Shown: positions 63,273-64,000 of the stretch, piece after piece
How positions within the stretch are numbered: position 1 is the first letter of the stretch
Layout of the letters: every line of letters begins with the position of its first letter
DNA from: a virus
Virus record (IMG/VR): IMGVR_UViG_3300015261_000002
Span: 1 to 64,000 of that record
DNA: 64,000 nucleotides
Direction: 5' to 3' (one strand)
Made by a program: the position numbers and the translations under genes
The notes under the pieces: generated by a model
The model's database searches: none
What the model was told of the DNA's origin: nothing
Seen by the model: the letters and a program-made list of their open reading frames with translations, nothing else

Positions 63273-63279
63273 TAACGGT

Positions 63280-63546
63280 TCACCAATTATCGATCGGACC
63301 GTAAAAGCCAACGTAGATTGCAACAGCTTTATCGATGTCTCGTTGTGTTTCTGCTGCCATCTGCCGAGCTGTGAAAGAATCCGCTGGATTCTCCAACTGA
63401 TGGACAAGATCCGCAAAACACTTTTTAGTGAACTCAAGTTGCTCAATGTGCTTGAGCATTCTGAGCTTCCTCTCCAGGTCTACGGCTCTTTGCTTACGGC
63501 AGTTAATCGCAGACGTGTTTCGGAATAACGGAAGAACTTGTCCCAT
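63280..63546 (-). CDS. Small helical unknown protein
   Basis: 88 aa, CGAGGT ribosome site. Arg/Lys-rich helices (DLERKLRMLKHIEQLEF) followed by an Ala-rich helix. No motif. Ends a leftward run of small genes that continues to the right edge. Confidence 0.68.
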   Translation of the reverse strand: MGQVLPLFRNTSAINCRKQRAVDLERKLRMLKHIEQLEFTKKCFADLVHQLENPADSFTARQMAAETQRDIDKAVAIYVGFYGPIDNW

Positions 63547-63573
63547 GTCGCACCTCGGTTAGTTAGCGGTTAA

Positions 63574-63879
63574 TTATTCATCCTTCTCGTAGTGGTATTC
63601 AAACCAATAATCCGGGAAGGCACCATCAGGAAGAATATGCACTTCGGTTTCCCCCAGATAACCAATCAGGCCCATTGCGCAGGTATCCGGATCGGCCTTC
63701 TTTTTCTTCTCTGGATAAAGGGTTACCCCACTCGCCAAAGTGAACTGACGTTTGAACTCACGGTCTTGCTGAATACGATCATTCAGAGATTTTGTCCCGT
63801 AAATTGCCGACGACTTCAAGTGCAACGCCAAGCGCAGATAGTGGGTGCTTGTCGGTTTACTGTCTTTGATCACAGCCAT
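63574..63879 (-). CDS. Small unknown protein
   Basis: 101 aa, GAGGT 9 bases before the ATG. Alternating polar/hydrophobic (beta-like) with a basic middle (PEKKKKAD) and acidic end; no motif. Twenty-seven bases from the next gene of the same strand. Function unknown. Confidence 0.7.
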   Translation of the reverse strand: MAVIKDSKPTSTHYLRLALHLKSSAIYGTKSLNDRIQQDREFKRQFTLASGVTLYPEKKKKADPDTCAMGLIGYLGETEVHILPDGAFPDYWFEYHYEKDE

Positions 63880-63890
63880 GGACTACGACC

Positions 63891-64000
63891 TCAATGTAAT
63901 GAACGTGTTGGATTGGCGGTGGCTTTCTTCATTGCCGCCGTAACCAAACTGTTCGTGTAGTTCTGATCTTCGTTCATGAGTTTGAGCAGAGAAGGACTGG
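63891..64000 (-). CDS. Unknown protein, runs off the right edge
   Basis: Open frame on the minus strand from the window edge to a TGA at 63891-63893; the visible 35 codons contain LLKLMNEDQNYTNSLVTAAM. An internal ATG would give only 28 codons, so the start may lie outside. It is 11 bases upstream of the 101-aa gene. Low confidence because so little is seen. Confidence 0.45.
   Translation of the reverse strand, partial: SPSLLKLMNEDQNYTNSLVTAAMKKATANPTRSLH

Noticed and set aside
1-64000. tRNA genes, CRISPR arrays, insertion sequences, attachment sites
   Set aside because: No cloverleaf with a T-loop consensus, no repeat-spacer periodicity and no transposase or integrase seen; gaps between genes are almost all under 150 bases.

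Overview
The window is a gene-dense, roughly 50% G+C segment of a jumbo (phiKZ-related) tailed bacteriophage. I place it nearest the Pseudomonas EL/OBP branch. The evidence is gene content and order: a large terminase followed by three structural genes, tail sheath and tail tube (the phiKZ gp25-gp30 order); a multi-piece viral RNA polymerase (a 1457-aa beta-like protein, a 538-aa beta' N-terminal piece with a DxDGD motif, and a separate 226-aa beta C-terminal piece); a giant 2669-aa tail-associated lysin divergent from the beta' gene (cf. phiKZ gp180/gp181); an EL188-type lytic transglycosylase; a gp175-like prohead protease; a UvsX-like recombinase and a thymidylate kinase. Host genus is an inference; no tRNA, integrase, CRISPR array or IS element was seen.

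Layout. 1-2.5 kb: four rightward genes, including a thymidylate-kinase-like protein whose P-loop is missing. 2.5-11.4 kb (leftward): terminase interrupted by an intein, a small protein and three virion proteins. 11.5-14.6 kb (rightward): tail sheath and tube. 14.7-25.1 kb (leftward): an accessory block with membrane and secreted proteins, thymidylate kinase, a PP-loop ATPase, a Nudix hydrolase and many orphans; two genes here carry a TATATTAC-type promoter like the published phiKZ early consensus. 25.2-35.4 kb (leftward): prohead protease, virion proteins, an overlooked 58-codon gene, the transglycosylase, then the RNA polymerase beta and beta' genes. An 88-codon membrane-protein frame is nested inside the beta gene. 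35.4-45.7 kb (rightward): giant tail lysin with GH19 and M15 domains, and a tail/baseplate-type protein. 45.7-55.4 kb (mostly leftward): structural and unknown genes, RNA polymerase beta C-terminal piece, UvsX-like protein. 55.5-64 kb: virion-type proteins, a SNF2 helicase with a second intein, a helical protein resembling internal head proteins, and small genes running off the right edge.

How it fits together. Packaging (terminase), head maturation (protease), tail (sheath, tube, lysins) and the virion-type RNA polymerase form the late/structural core. Recombination, nucleotide metabolism and orphan genes are interleaved as short islands. Nearly every transcription unit ends in a strong hairpin; several have almost the same stem with compensatory base changes. 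The most notable features are the two WCT-type (class 3) inteins, both inserted between the Lys and Thr of a P-loop; the nested membrane ORF in the polymerase gene; and the P-loop-less kinase paralogue.
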